NCBI RefSeq assembly: GCF_031432425.1
Contig: NZ_JAVKPH010000001.1
Coordinates: 62,001-126,000 of the forward strand
Origin: Ruixingdingia sedimenti
GTDB lineage: Bacteria > Pseudomonadota > Alphaproteobacteria > Rhodobacterales > Rhodobacteraceae
Direction: 5' to 3'
Length of the DNA stretch: 64,000 nt
In this document: positions 35,173 to 44,015 of the stretch, one piece after another
Layout: every line of letters begins with the position of its first letter
Numbering within the stretch: the first letter of the stretch is position 1
The notes under the pieces: model-generated
What the model saw: the letters and a program-made list of their open reading frames with translations, nothing else
Told to the model about the DNA's origin: nothing
The model's database searches: none
Program-made: the position numbers and the translations under genes

Positions 35173-36083
35173 TCCATCTCCTCGAACCGCCAGGCATCGC
35201 CCGCCTTCACGACCCGCCCGATACCGCCGCCGGGCAGGTGATAACCGATCATCGGCATCCCTTCGGCCGCCAGCCGTTCCATCAGCGCCACCCGCGTCGC
35301 GGCGGCAAGCGGCGGATCCTGATCCGAGGGCGAGGCCCAGTCCGGGCGCTCGAACGCGATATGGTGGTTGCCGATGGCATCGCCCACGACCATCGCGGCG
35401 CCCGCGTCGCTGCGCAGCTCGAACGCCATATGGCCCGGCGTGTGGCCGGGGGTCAGCCGGGCGGTAAGGCCGGGCAGAACCTCTTCGCCGTCCTCCAGCA
35501 GGCGGATGCTGTCCGCGACCGCCTCCAGCCGCCGGGCGGCGCCGATGGCGAAGGTCGCGCGCGCCTCGCCGATGGTGTCCACGGTCGCGGGGTCGGTCCA
35601 GTAGGCATGTTCCACCGCGCCGATGGCATGTTCCGCCGCGGGGAACAGGGGTTCGTCGAATTCGTCCAGCAGCCCCCAGATATGGTCGGGATGGGCATGG
35701 GTGAACACCACATGCGTCACGTCCTCGGGGGCCAGATCCAGCGCCGCCAGCGCCTCGGCCAGCTTGCCGGCGGTGGGCATGAAATCGGGGCCGGACCCCA
35801 CGTCGAACAGCACCGTGTTCGTGCCGTCGCGCAGCAGGGTGACGTTGCAGGGCGGGGTCATCTGGTCCGCCGGCATGCCGTGGCGGGCCAGCAGGGCCGC
35901 GACCTCATCCCCCGCCAGATCGCCGAAGGTGAAATCCACCGGCAATACCAGATGGCCGTCCGACAGGGTGTCGATCCGCATCCCCCCGAAGGCAAGCGAG
36001 GTGCCCGCCCAGATCCGGCGGGGGGCAAGGGGCGCGGCAAGGGCGGCGGCGGCAGCGACAAGGATATGACGGCGGGTCAGCAT
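35169..36083 (-). CDS. soxG: SoxG, metallo-beta-lactamase-fold hydrolase
   Basis: A 304-residue exported MBL-fold protein. The N-terminus MLTRRHILVAAAAALAAPLA has an RR pair before a hydrophobic stretch, so Tat export is possible. The complete metal motif THAHPDHIWG (about residue 130) plus GHTPGHMAFEL and MVVGDAIGNHHIAFE point to a working binuclear centre, in contrast to SoxH. In the sox cluster SoxG is an accessory protein of unsettled activity, perhaps a thiol or persulfide hydrolase (inference). It lies between soxF and soxH and overlaps soxH by 4 bases. Confidence 0.88.
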   Translation of the reverse strand: MLTRRHILVAAAAALAAPLAPRRIWAGTSLAFGGMRIDTLSDGHLVLPVDFTFGDLAGDEVAALLARHGMPADQMTPPCNVTLLRDGTNTVLFDVGSGPDFMPTAGKLAEALAALDLAPEDVTHVVFTHAHPDHIWGLLDEFDEPLFPAAEHAIGAVEHAYWTDPATVDTIGEARATFAIGAARRLEAVADSIRLLEDGEEVLPGLTARLTPGHTPGHMAFELRSDAGAAMVVGDAIGNHHIAFERPDWASPSDQDPPLAAATRVALMERLAAEGMPMIGYHLPGGGIGRVVKAGDAWRFEEME

Positions 36084-36133
36084 GGGGCACCTGTCAGGTC
36101 AGGGGGCGGCCCCGGGGGGCCGCCCGGGTGGTG

Positions 36134-37396
36134 TCAGCCGAACATGTCGGCGGTGATCCCGGCGTACCAGCCGAGGCTTTCCTCATAGGTCGCCTTGCGC
36201 AGCGCCCCGTCCTCGCCCGTCTGGCTGATGAAGCTTTCGACCGAGGCGATCTTTTCTGCGTTGGGTTCGTAGGACGCGCCGACCTTCACCCCGTCGTCGG
36301 GCGCGATCAGCGACCAGCAGGTGTTGGAATACTTGGCCGGAAAGACCTTGGATCCCAGCAACTCGCCCCGGATGGTCATCGCCGCGACCTTGGCCTGGCT
36401 GTTGGCGGAAAAGCCCGATTTCGGCATGTCGCCCTGCGCGCTGGCATCGCCGAGGACGAAGACGTTCTCGTCCATCTTCGACTTCATGCTGTCAGGATGC
36501 ACCGGGGCCCAACCGCTGTCCGCGGTGACGCCCGCGATGGCGGCGATCTGCCCTGCCACCTGCGCAGGGATCACGTTGCAGACATCGACCTTTTCGGCCT
36601 CGCCATCGATCACGACCTCCATCGTCGCCGGGCGCACCTCGACCGCGCCGCCGCCCATGTCGGGGCCGATCCATTCGACCATGCCGGGGTAGTGTTTCTG
36701 CCAGCCTTCCTCGAACAGCGCCTGTTTGGAATATTTGTCCTTGGGATCCAGAACGAGGATCTTGGCCGTGGGGTTCGTCTGCTTCAGCAGATGGGCGACC
36801 ATGCTGATGCGTTCATAGGGCCCCGGCGGGCAGCGGTAGGGGTTGGGGGGCGCGACCATGGCGAAGGTGCCGCCCTGCGGCATCGCCTCGATCTGCGCCT
36901 TCAGCAGCTGCGTCTGCGGCCCGGCTTTGTAGGCATGGGGCATGATTTCGGCATCCGCGACGGTCCAGCCAGGGACCGACCCGTCCTTGAAGTCGATCCC
37001 GGGCGACAGCACCAGCCGGTCGTAGGGCAGCACCTGCCCGCCCGCCAGCGTCACCGTGCGCGCCGCGCGGTCCACCGCCGTCGCGGTGTCGGTGATCACG
37101 TTCACCCCGCCCGACGCCAGCTTGTCATAGCCGTGCTGGAGGTTCTCGAAGCTCTGGAACCCGCCGAGGTAGAGGTTCGAGAAAAAGCAGGTGGTGTAGA
37201 TCGGGTTCGCCTCGACCAGCGTCACGTCCAGCGCGCCCTGCCCGTCCTTGGCCAGATAGCGCGCCACGGTCGCCCCGCCCGCGCCGCCGCCGATGACCAC
37301 GACGCGGGGCTTTGCCTGCGCCAGCACCGCCGGCGCCGACAGAAGGGCCGAGGCCGCAAGCCCGGTGCCGATGAATAGCCGTCTGTTCAGGTTCAT
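36134..37396 (-). CDS. soxF: SoxF, sulfide dehydrogenase (flavocytochrome c) flavoprotein subunit
   Basis: The 420-residue FAD subunit of flavocytochrome c sulfide dehydrogenase type. N-terminal NLNRRLFIGTGLAASALL is a twin-arginine signal. The FAD loop is RVVVIGGGAGGATVARYL (about residue 30). The redox disulfide cysteines are in IYTTCFFSNLY and YSNTCWSLIA. It pairs with the dihaem SoxE encoded just upstream and oxidises sulfide in the periplasm, or reactivates SoxYZ as reported for Paracoccus SoxF. ATG 37396 has GGGAGGA as ribosome site; the longer reading from 37471 overlaps soxE. Confidence 0.93.
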   Translation of the reverse strand: MNLNRRLFIGTGLAASALLSAPAVLAQAKPRVVVIGGGAGGATVARYLAKDGQGALDVTLVEANPIYTTCFFSNLYLGGFQSFENLQHGYDKLASGGVNVITDTATAVDRAARTVTLAGGQVLPYDRLVLSPGIDFKDGSVPGWTVADAEIMPHAYKAGPQTQLLKAQIEAMPQGGTFAMVAPPNPYRCPPGPYERISMVAHLLKQTNPTAKILVLDPKDKYSKQALFEEGWQKHYPGMVEWIGPDMGGGAVEVRPATMEVVIDGEAEKVDVCNVIPAQVAGQIAAIAGVTADSGWAPVHPDSMKSKMDENVFVLGDASAQGDMPKSGFSANSQAKVAAMTIRGELLGSKVFPAKYSNTCWSLIAPDDGVKVGASYEPNAEKIASVESFISQTGEDGALRKATYEESLGWYAGITADMFG

Positions 37397-37442
37397 CCGT
37401 TCCTCCCTTGGATGGCCGGGGGCGGGGGTCCGCCCGCGGGGT

Positions 37443-38150
37443 TCATTCCAGCGCGGCGAAATAGGCGGCAAGCGCCGCGATCTCGTCGTTCGACAGCCGC
37501 CCGGCCATCATCTGCATCACCGGATGGGGGCGCAACTTCTGCTTGTAGGCATGCATGGCGACCACAAAATCCTCTTCGGGCCAGTGGGTGATCGAGGGGA
37601 TGCCCTGATCGGACCCGTCGCGCTGATGGCAGGTGGTGCATTCCGACGACAGGTATTCGCCATAGTCCGGGTCGCCCTCGATGGCGAGGATGGCGGGGTC
37701 GAGGCCCGGTTCGGTCTTGCGGGCGGTCGGTTCGGCCTCGGGGATGTTCTGCGGCCGGTCGGACCATTCGCGCAGGAAGGCCAGCAGCGCGCCCCGCGCG
37801 GCATCGTCGGCCAGCCCGCGATAGTTCATCCGCGTGCCCGACACCAGCGCCTTGGGGTTCCTGACATAGGCGTCGAGCGTGTCGAGCGTCCATGTCAGGC
37901 CATCGGCGCCCATGCGCGCCATGCTTTTGGAATATTTGAAACCGGGGGCCGCCCCCGCGCGCCGCCCGAAGATGCCGTTCAGCTGCGGCCCGATCCCGTT
38001 CGGCGCGCCCTGCCCGACCTTGTGGCAGGCCGAACACTGGCGCTTGAACACGGTCGCGCCGCGGTCGGCATCGCCGATTTCCTCGGCCGCGGCGGGGGCG
38101 CCCCCCGCCACGGCCAGCACCAGCGCGACAAGGCCCGCGCGCAGTGCCAT
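37443..38150 (-). CDS. soxE: SoxE, dihaem cytochrome c
   Basis: A 235-residue periplasmic dihaem cytochrome. The signal peptide ALRAGLVALVLAVAGGAPAAA precedes two domains with CSACH (about residue 38) and CTTCH (about residue 170). The first domain is of the cytochrome c2/c550 type (ATVFKRQCSACHKVGQGAPN, FKYSKSM, NPKALVSGTRMNY with a Met ligand) and closely resembles the C-terminal domain of SoxD. It is the electron-accepting partner of SoxF. ATG 38150 lies one base beyond the soxD stop. The soxF gene follows after 46 bases. Confidence 0.92.
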   Translation of the reverse strand: MALRAGLVALVLAVAGGAPAAAEEIGDADRGATVFKRQCSACHKVGQGAPNGIGPQLNGIFGRRAGAAPGFKYSKSMARMGADGLTWTLDTLDAYVRNPKALVSGTRMNYRGLADDAARGALLAFLREWSDRPQNIPEAEPTARKTEPGLDPAILAIEGDPDYGEYLSSECTTCHQRDGSDQGIPSITHWPEEDFVVAMHAYKQKLRPHPVMQMMAGRLSNDEIAALAAYFAALE

Positions 38151-38151
38151 G

Positions 38152-39243
38152 TCAGTCCCCGAAGGTCGCAAGATAGGCGATGACGGCCGCGCGTTCCCCG
38201 GCCTTCTTCAGGCCCGCGAAGGCCATCTTGTTCTTGGGCATGAAGCCCTTGGGATCGGCCAGATAGGCGTCGAGGTTCGCCGCGTCCCAGACCATCCCGC
38301 CCGCGCCCGCATCGGCCATCGGCTTGGAATACTTGAAGCCCTCGACCGTGCCAACGGTGCGGTTGACGATGCCGTTCAGCAGCGGCCCGGTGCCGTTCTT
38401 GGCGTTGTCGCCGACCTTGTGGCAGGCGGCGCATTTCTTGAACACCTTTTCCCCCTCGGCCAGCAGCGCGGGATCCGCCGCCGCATGGGTGGGGGTATCC
38501 TCCGCCTCTGCGGGTTCCTCGGCCGCGGGCTCGGCCGGTTCCGCCGCCGGGGCCGCATCCGCCGCCGCCATGCGCAGGTCGGGCATCGTGCCCGCCGGGC
38601 GGCCATCGGGATCTTCGGGCGTCACGTTCAGGTCCACCGCGCGTTTCGTGACCTCTGGCGCCGTGGTGCGGCAATCGGTCATGCAGGGTTCGGCCCGGAA
38701 CAGGGGATATTCGGTTTCCGGCCGGTCGTCGACATAGAACCCCTCGACATTCGGCAGCACGATTTCGGCGAAATTCGCGTCCGACAGCACGAAATCCTCG
38801 TCCACCAGCCCGTTCGAGTAGAGAAGGAAGGCCGTGATCGCATAGGTTTCATCCGCCGTCACCGTCTGCGCCGCCCCGAAGGGCATCGAGCGGTGGACGT
38901 AATCCCAGACCGTCGACAGATAGGGCCAGTAGCTGCCGATGGTCTTGACCGGGCGCGGGTCCGTCAGGCTGCCCTCGCCCCCCGACAGCGCGGGCCAGCT
39001 GTCCAGCCCTTCGGCGAATTCGCCATGGCAGGCGGCGCATTTTTCCGCGAACACCTCGTCCCCGGTCATCACATCGCCCGAGCCGGGCTTGAGCCCGCGC
39101 CCGTCGGGCAGCACGGCCACGTCCCAGGCGGCGACTTCCTCGGGCAGCGCGGGGCGGCCGAGGCCGAGCGGTCCGGCCAGCGCAGGCGCGGCCAGAAGCG
39201 GCAGAAGGGCGGCGCCGAGGGCCAGGTTACGCGATTTCGACAT
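38152..39243 (-). CDS. soxD: SoxD, dihaem cytochrome subunit of sulfane dehydrogenase
   Basis: The 363-residue periplasmic dihaem partner of SoxC, which accepts the six electrons taken from the sulfane sulfur bound to SoxY. The signal peptide NLALGAALLPLLAAPALA is followed by haem 1 at CAACHG (about residue 71). A long Ala/Glu/Pro linker at about 205-260 precedes haem 2 at CAACHK (about residue 277) in a cytochrome-c2-like domain ending PKNKMAFAGLKKAGERA. ATG 39243 overlaps the soxC end by 17 bases, with GGAGAGG upstream; the longer frame is antisense-free but lies inside soxC and is rejected. Confidence 0.95.
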   Translation of the reverse strand: MSKSRNLALGAALLPLLAAPALAGPLGLGRPALPEEVAAWDVAVLPDGRGLKPGSGDVMTGDEVFAEKCAACHGEFAEGLDSWPALSGGEGSLTDPRPVKTIGSYWPYLSTVWDYVHRSMPFGAAQTVTADETYAITAFLLYSNGLVDEDFVLSDANFAEIVLPNVEGFYVDDRPETEYPLFRAEPCMTDCRTTAPEVTKRAVDLNVTPEDPDGRPAGTMPDLRMAAADAAPAAEPAEPAAEEPAEAEDTPTHAAADPALLAEGEKVFKKCAACHKVGDNAKNGTGPLLNGIVNRTVGTVEGFKYSKPMADAGAGGMVWDAANLDAYLADPKGFMPKNKMAFAGLKKAGERAAVIAYLATFGD

Positions 39244-40495
39244 TCTCGACCTCTCCGTCGGCGCGGACCCACCAGACCTGGATCCCGTTGTTGTGATAGA
39301 CGCTGTTGGGGCCGCGGATGTCGCGCAGCGCCTGTTTGGTGGGCTGGACATAGCCGGTTTCATCCACCGCGCGGGACATGATGAACATCTCTGCCCCGTC
39401 CCAGTCCATGTCATAGTGGAACCGCGTCAGCGCCTTGGATTTCGCGTCGCCGGAAATCCGCGCCTCGGCCCAGGTCCTGCCGCCATCGACCGACACGTCC
39501 ACCCGGGTGATCGCGCCATTGCCCGACCACGCCAGCCCGGTGATGACCAGCGGCCCCTTGCCATGGCGGATCGGCACCTGCGGCGAGGGCGAGGTGATGA
39601 CCGATTTCGCATCCATCACCCAGGTCCATTTCCGCGCCCGCCCGTCCGGCATCAGGTCGGTGTATTTCGAGGTTTCCTCGCGGCTTTCCACCGCGCGGTC
39701 ATAGACCCCGATGCGGCGCAGCCACTTGATCCACATGTTGCCTTCCCAGCCCGGCACCACCAGCCGGACGGGATAGCCATGTTCCTTGCGCAACGCCTCG
39801 CCATTGGCGAAGAAGGCGACCATCACGTCGTCCATCGCCTTTTCCAGCGGGATGGACCGGCCGTTCGACGACGCATCCGCGCCCTCGACATAGATCCACT
39901 TGCCCTCGGGCTGGACCCCCGCCTCTGCCAGCAGGTCGCGCAGCATGACGCCGGCATATTCCATGTTGTGGATCATGCCCTGCGTGAACTGGCAGCCTTC
40001 CAGCTGCGCGCCACCCCATTCCATCCCGCCGTTGGCCGCGCATTCGCAAAAGGCGGTCATCACACGGCGGGGAAAGCGGGTCAGATCCTCGTAGGTAAAG
40101 ACCAGCGGCCGGTCCACCAGCCCGTTGATCATCAGCCGGTAGTCCTGTTTCGACAGTTCGATGGCGCCGGAATGGTGCCGCTCGAACGCGACGCCCTGCG
40201 GGGTGATCGTGCCTTCCAGCGCGTGGATCGGGGTGAAGTTGATCGAACTGACGGGGCTTTCCGTCAGCCATTCCACATTGCGGCGGACCACATGGGATTC
40301 GAACCGGATCGGCATGCCGTAGGGGACTGCATCCACCGGGTCGCCGAAGCTGCTGGCCCAGTCCTGCACCTCTGTGATCAGGGGATCGGGGGTGGCGGCG
40401 CGGGCGGCGGTGCCGGCCACCAGCCCGGCGCCGGCCAGCGCGGTGCCGCGCAGAAAACCGCGGCGCGAGGGGCCGCTTGCGGGTTCGTCGGTCAT
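39227..40495 (-). CDS. soxC: SoxC, molybdenum subunit of sulfane dehydrogenase
   Basis: A 422-residue sulfite-oxidase-family molybdoprotein that with SoxD oxidises SoxY-bound sulfane sulfur. Export is by Tat: SRRGFLRGTALAGAGLVAG. The molybdenum-binding cysteine is expected in AFCECAANGGMEWGG (about residue 150). The dimerisation domain at the C-terminus carries ITRVDVSVDGGRTWAEARI. ATG 40495 follows GAAGGAG. Its presence means that thiosulfate can be oxidised fully to sulfate without stored sulfur globules. It lies directly after soxB with 16 bases between. Confidence 0.96.
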   Translation of the reverse strand: MTDEPASGPSRRGFLRGTALAGAGLVAGTAARAATPDPLITEVQDWASSFGDPVDAVPYGMPIRFESHVVRRNVEWLTESPVSSINFTPIHALEGTITPQGVAFERHHSGAIELSKQDYRLMINGLVDRPLVFTYEDLTRFPRRVMTAFCECAANGGMEWGGAQLEGCQFTQGMIHNMEYAGVMLRDLLAEAGVQPEGKWIYVEGADASSNGRSIPLEKAMDDVMVAFFANGEALRKEHGYPVRLVVPGWEGNMWIKWLRRIGVYDRAVESREETSKYTDLMPDGRARKWTWVMDAKSVITSPSPQVPIRHGKGPLVITGLAWSGNGAITRVDVSVDGGRTWAEARISGDAKSKALTRFHYDMDWDGAEMFIMSRAVDETGYVQPTKQALRDIRGPNSVYHNNGIQVWWVRADGEVENVEIA

Positions 40496-40511
40496 GGCGA
40501 ACGCTCCTTCG

Positions 40512-42206
40512 TCAGATCCCGGTCACGCGGACCGAGGTGTTGGGTTCCAGCCGGACGGTGCCGATCTTGCGGATATGGCTTTCGACCACATCCCAGATCT
40601 GGGGCCCTTCGGTGCCTTCGTTGACACTGGCCCATCCGGCGACGGTGTAGGATTTGGCCGCCTCGATCGCCGCGCCGGTATCGGACAGCACCATGTCGGT
40701 GATCCGCTCGCCGATGGGTTTGCCGATGTCGATGGCGAAGCCGAGCCCGCCGACGCGCACCATGTCGCCGCCCTGCTGATAGTAGGGATCGGGGTTGAAA
40801 AGGTTGTCGGCCACATCCTCGAGGATGGTTTTCAGCATCTCGCCCGTCATCTCGGTCCGGTAGCAGGCGCCGTAGGTCATCGAGGTGACGTTGTGGATAT
40901 CCTCGCGCGTGATCGCGTCGCCGGGCAGCAGCGACGGCCCCCACCGCACGCCGGGCGACATGGCGATCTGCGCGTCGCGCTCGCTGCGGATCGCGTCGCA
41001 GATCAGGTCGTCCCATGTGCCGTTGAAGTTGCCGCGGCGGTAGAGCAGGCTTTCGGTGGTGCCGACCTGTTCTTCCAGATCCGCCTTGAAGGGCTCCCGT
41101 TCGGCCTCGATCAGCGCGGCCATGTCGGGGTCGGGGGCGATCACGTCGGAAAAGATCGGGATCAGCTTGTGGCGGAAGCCCATCATGCGGCCGTCGCGCA
41201 CATCGAGATCCACGCGCGACACGAACTTGCCGTTGGACCCGCTGGCGATCAGGATCGTGTCGCCGACGATCACGGGTTCGGGCACGGCGTCGTGGGTATG
41301 GCCGGTCAGGATCACGTCGATGCCCTTGACGCGGCCGATCATCTTCTTGTCCACGTCGAAACCGTTGTGCGACAGGCAGACGACCAGATCGACGCCCGCG
41401 GCGCGCACCTCGTCCACCACCTGCTGCATGCGTTCTTCACGGATGCCGAAGCTGTATTCGGGGAACATCCAGCGCGGGTTGGCGATGGGCATGTAGGGAA
41501 ACGCCTGCCCGATCACGGCGATGCGCTGGCCGGCGCGTTCGAAGATCTTGTAGGGCTCGAACGCCGGTTCGTCCCATTCTGCGTCGAAGATGTTCGCGCC
41601 GAGGAAGGGGAAGTTCAGTTCGCCCTCCACGATTTCCTTCACCCGCTCGGTGCCGTAGGTCCATTCCCAATGGCTGGTCATCGCATCGGTGCCGAGCGCG
41701 TTCATCACGTTCACCATGTCCTGCCCCTTGGTGAGGAAGCTGGTCATGGACCCGTGCCAGGTATCGCCCCCGTCGAGCAGGATCGAATCGGGCCGCGCCG
41801 CGCGGATCGCCTTGACCACGGTGGCCACCCGGTCCATCCCGCCCATCCGGCCATAGGCGCGGCCAAGGGCGGTGAAATCCTCGTGCGTCAGCGCGTAAGC
41901 CTCGGGCGATTGGGGTTTCAGGCCGAACATCTTGATGAAATCGGCGCCGGTCACATGCGGCGGCTGACCCTTGGCCCCGCCGACGCCCAGGTTGATTTCC
42001 GGTTCGCGGAACCAGATCGGGCGCAGTTGCGCGTGGATGTCGGTGATGTGGATCAACGTGACATTGCCGAAATCGTCGAACTGCAACAGTTGGTCCTGCG
42101 TCAGCGCCTGCTGCGCGGCCAGCCGCGACCAGTTGCCAAAGCCCGACAGGCCGACGATGGCCGAGGCCGCCACCGAAGCCTGAAGGAATTCGCGGCGGGT
42201 GATCAT
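40512..42206 (-). CDS. soxB: SoxB, SoxYZ thiohydrolase
   Basis: A 564-residue dimanganese enzyme of the 5'-nucleotidase fold that hydrolyses sulfate from SoxY-cysteine S-sulfonate. Tat signal: TRREFLQASVAASAIVGLSG. Metal ligand blocks in order are ITDIHAQLRP, LDGGDTWHGS, the region ALGTDAMTSHWEW, CLSHNGFDVD and LTGHTHDAVP. The C-terminal domain contains YGACYRTEMTGEMLK. Strong AAGGAGAAGG precedes ATG 42206. A large hairpin sits in the 114-base gap to soxA, so soxB may start a separately processed or promoted segment. Confidence 0.97.
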   Translation of the reverse strand: MITRREFLQASVAASAIVGLSGFGNWSRLAAQQALTQDQLLQFDDFGNVTLIHITDIHAQLRPIWFREPEINLGVGGAKGQPPHVTGADFIKMFGLKPQSPEAYALTHEDFTALGRAYGRMGGMDRVATVVKAIRAARPDSILLDGGDTWHGSMTSFLTKGQDMVNVMNALGTDAMTSHWEWTYGTERVKEIVEGELNFPFLGANIFDAEWDEPAFEPYKIFERAGQRIAVIGQAFPYMPIANPRWMFPEYSFGIREERMQQVVDEVRAAGVDLVVCLSHNGFDVDKKMIGRVKGIDVILTGHTHDAVPEPVIVGDTILIASGSNGKFVSRVDLDVRDGRMMGFRHKLIPIFSDVIAPDPDMAALIEAEREPFKADLEEQVGTTESLLYRRGNFNGTWDDLICDAIRSERDAQIAMSPGVRWGPSLLPGDAITREDIHNVTSMTYGACYRTEMTGEMLKTILEDVADNLFNPDPYYQQGGDMVRVGGLGFAIDIGKPIGERITDMVLSDTGAAIEAAKSYTVAGWASVNEGTEGPQIWDVVESHIRKIGTVRLEPNTSVRVTGI

Positions 42207-42292
42207 CGCCTTCTCCTTGCCTTGCGGAATGACCGGTCCGGTCGCGCAGGCGCGGCGGACGGTTGTCTTCGTCTGTTGTTACGGATGGGAAA

Positions 42293-42314
42293 CCGGCCCC
42301 CGCGCGGGGGCCGG
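42293..42314 (-). terminator. Intercistronic hairpin between soxA and soxB
   Basis: Arms CCGGCCCCCGC and GCGGGGGCCGG form a perfect 11-bp palindromic stem in the soxA-soxB gap, followed on the transcribed strand by TTTCCC. It could partly stop transcription or protect the upstream soxXYZA message. Confidence 0.55.
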
Positions 42315-42320
42315 CGAAAG

Positions 42321-43187
42321 TCAGTGCCGGACGGACACGCCCTCGATGCTCAGCCCGTTGCCGCGCGAGGCGACGTAAAGCTCCAGCGCCTTGAACTCGT
42401 CGGACCCCGCCTTGAAGGTTTCCGCCCGCGTGTCGCGGACGCAGCCCACGAACCGCTGCTGCGCGCTGACCATGCCCGCGTCCTTCAGCCGGTAGGTCGG
42501 GAAGCCGTTGATCTGCCCCTGGCTCAGGTGGTCGGCGCGGATCATCTTGCCCTGCTGGTCCTCGTGGCAGTTGGCGCAGGCCATTTCCAGCTGGCCGTAG
42601 CGGGTATAGTAGATCTCCTTGCCCTGTTCCCAGAACGGGGCGGCGGGGCCGTCGATGGCGACATTCACCACCTCGCCGCGCGACTGCATGGAAATCAGCG
42701 CCAGCATGTCCTTCATCTTGTCGCCGGTGGTGCCCCAGGCCTCCAGCCCCATGCGTTCGGTGACGCAGGCGTTGACGTAGTTTTCCAGGATCATCAGCTT
42801 GCCGGTCTTTTCGTCCACCCGCGGCAACACCGCGCGCAGGCCCTTCATGCTTTCCGGCCCCTGATGGCATCCGGCGCAGGATTCGCCGTTCTTGCCCTGG
42901 GCGGCATTCCAGCTGTCGAGCCCCCGGTCGGCGAACACCATGCCGGGGTTGTCGAAATCGTCGCGCTGCAGATCGCGCGTCTCGTCCTCGCGGAAATGCC
43001 AGCCGGACCAGATCGTGTCCATCACATCCTGCAAATGGGCGGGCGCAGCGGTGGTCGTGACCAGTTCGATCTGGCCCTCGTCGGTTTCGATCACCAGCGT
43101 GTCCTCGACCGGATCGGCCATGGCCCCGCCCGCAAGGGCGAGGCTGAACACGGTGGCGGCAAGTCTCATGTGGCTCTGGCGCTGCAT
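42321..43187 (-). CDS. soxA: SoxA, dihaem subunit of L-cysteine S-thiosulfotransferase
   Basis: The 288-residue periplasmic subunit that with SoxX couples thiosulfate to SoxY. The signal peptide RLAATVFSLALAGGAMA is cut before DPVED. Two haem sites, CAGCH (about residue 104) and CANCH (about residue 205), mark the dihaem class found in Paracoccus and Rhodovulum. The catalytic haem-ligand cysteine lies in QRFVGCVRDTRAE (about residue 247). ATG 43187 follows GAGGGAGGAG. It is encoded after soxZ with 27 bases between, in the order soxX-Y-Z-A. Confidence 0.96.
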   Translation of the reverse strand: MQRQSHMRLAATVFSLALAGGAMADPVEDTLVIETDEGQIELVTTTAAPAHLQDVMDTIWSGWHFREDETRDLQRDDFDNPGMVFADRGLDSWNAAQGKNGESCAGCHQGPESMKGLRAVLPRVDEKTGKLMILENYVNACVTERMGLEAWGTTGDKMKDMLALISMQSRGEVVNVAIDGPAAPFWEQGKEIYYTRYGQLEMACANCHEDQQGKMIRADHLSQGQINGFPTYRLKDAGMVSAQQRFVGCVRDTRAETFKAGSDEFKALELYVASRGNGLSIEGVSVRH

Positions 43188-43214
43188 GATGTCTCCTCCC
43201 TCGACCTGCGGCGC

Positions 43215-43544
43215 TCAGGCGATTTCGATGGGCTTCACGTCCTCGTAGACGGAGCCGTCGTCATCGTACCAGGTGAACTTGAACTCGCCCGCCGCATCGA
43301 CCTTGGCGGTGAATTCGAAATAGGGGTTGGTGGACACCGCCGGGTCGATCGCCACATCCACCACATTCGCGCCGTTCAGGTCGCAGGTGAAGCGGTTGAT
43401 GATCGAGCGCGGGATCACATTGCCCGAACTGTCCTTGCGCTGGCCCGATTCCATCTTGTGGCTGATCAGCGCCTTGATGACGACGACCTCGCCGGCCTTG
43501 GCCGATTTGGGAACCTTCACGCGGGGTTTTGCATCCGATGCCAT
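43215..43544 (-). CDS. soxZ: SoxZ, sulfur-carrier complex subunit
   Basis: A 109-residue Ig-like protein that forms the SoxYZ carrier with SoxY. Characteristic segments are RVKVPKSAKAGEVVVIKALI, SHKMESGQRKD, NRFTCDLNGANVVDV and FKFTWYDDDGSVYED. It has no signal peptide, as usual, because it is exported by piggyback with Tat-targeted SoxY. The start at 43544 lies 24 bases after soxY. Confidence 0.97.
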   Translation of the reverse strand: MASDAKPRVKVPKSAKAGEVVVIKALISHKMESGQRKDSSGNVIPRSIINRFTCDLNGANVVDVAIDPAVSTNPYFEFTAKVDAAGEFKFTWYDDDGSVYEDVKPIEIA

Positions 43545-43568
43545 GTTGTCTCTCCTGTTCCCTGGGTC

Positions 43569-43988
43569 TCAGCCGCCGCAGCCGCCGATGGTGACCTTGA
43601 CGGTCGCCTGCGCCTGCACGATGGACCCGTCAGCCATCTTGGCCAGCGCGATCACGTCCTGCGTCTTGGCCAGGCGGATGCGGGTGGCGGCCATCTGGCT
43701 GCCCGCGGCGGGGCCGAAGGTGAAGGTCGCCACCGCCGGTTCGGGGTTGCCCGCGGCCAGCAGCATGATCGCCACCGCGCCCGGCGCCTCGACCGACACC
43801 GGCACGGTATTGCCGTTTTCCGCGATCTCGGGCGTGGTCAGGGTGATGCCGCCGGTACCGGCCGCCGCCCCGCCGGTGAAGGCCGCGGTCAGTTCATCCA
43901 CCGTCTTCGACAGCGCGGGCGTCGCCAGCACGGCCGAGGCGAGGCCGCCCAGCCCGACCCACAGGGCTTCTCGTCTGGAAAGGTTCAT
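43569..43988 (-). CDS. soxY: SoxY, sulfur-substrate-carrying subunit
   Basis: A 139-residue protein with the swinging-arm C-terminus GGCGG, whose cysteine carries the sulfur substrate through the whole Sox cycle. Tat signal: NLSRREALWVGLGGLASAVL. The body (ITLTTPEIAENGNTVPVSVE) is Ig-like and pairs with SoxZ. ATG 43988 has a purine-rich ribosome site. It is the second gene of the soxX-led transcript. Confidence 0.97.
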   Translation of the reverse strand: MNLSRREALWVGLGGLASAVLATPALSKTVDELTAAFTGGAAAGTGGITLTTPEIAENGNTVPVSVEAPGAVAIMLLAAGNPEPAVATFTFGPAAGSQMAATRIRLAKTQDVIALAKMADGSIVQAQATVKVTIGGCGG

Positions 43989-44015
43989 GGTCGTCTCCTT
44001 AACGCTTGGGGCCCG

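Noticed and set aside
37925..38340. Two TTGGAATATTTGAA-like strings that resemble the AT core of the dispersed repeat
   Set aside because: They encode the F-K-Y-S-K segment of the SoxE and SoxD cytochrome domains and lack the GC stem; the likeness is coincidental.
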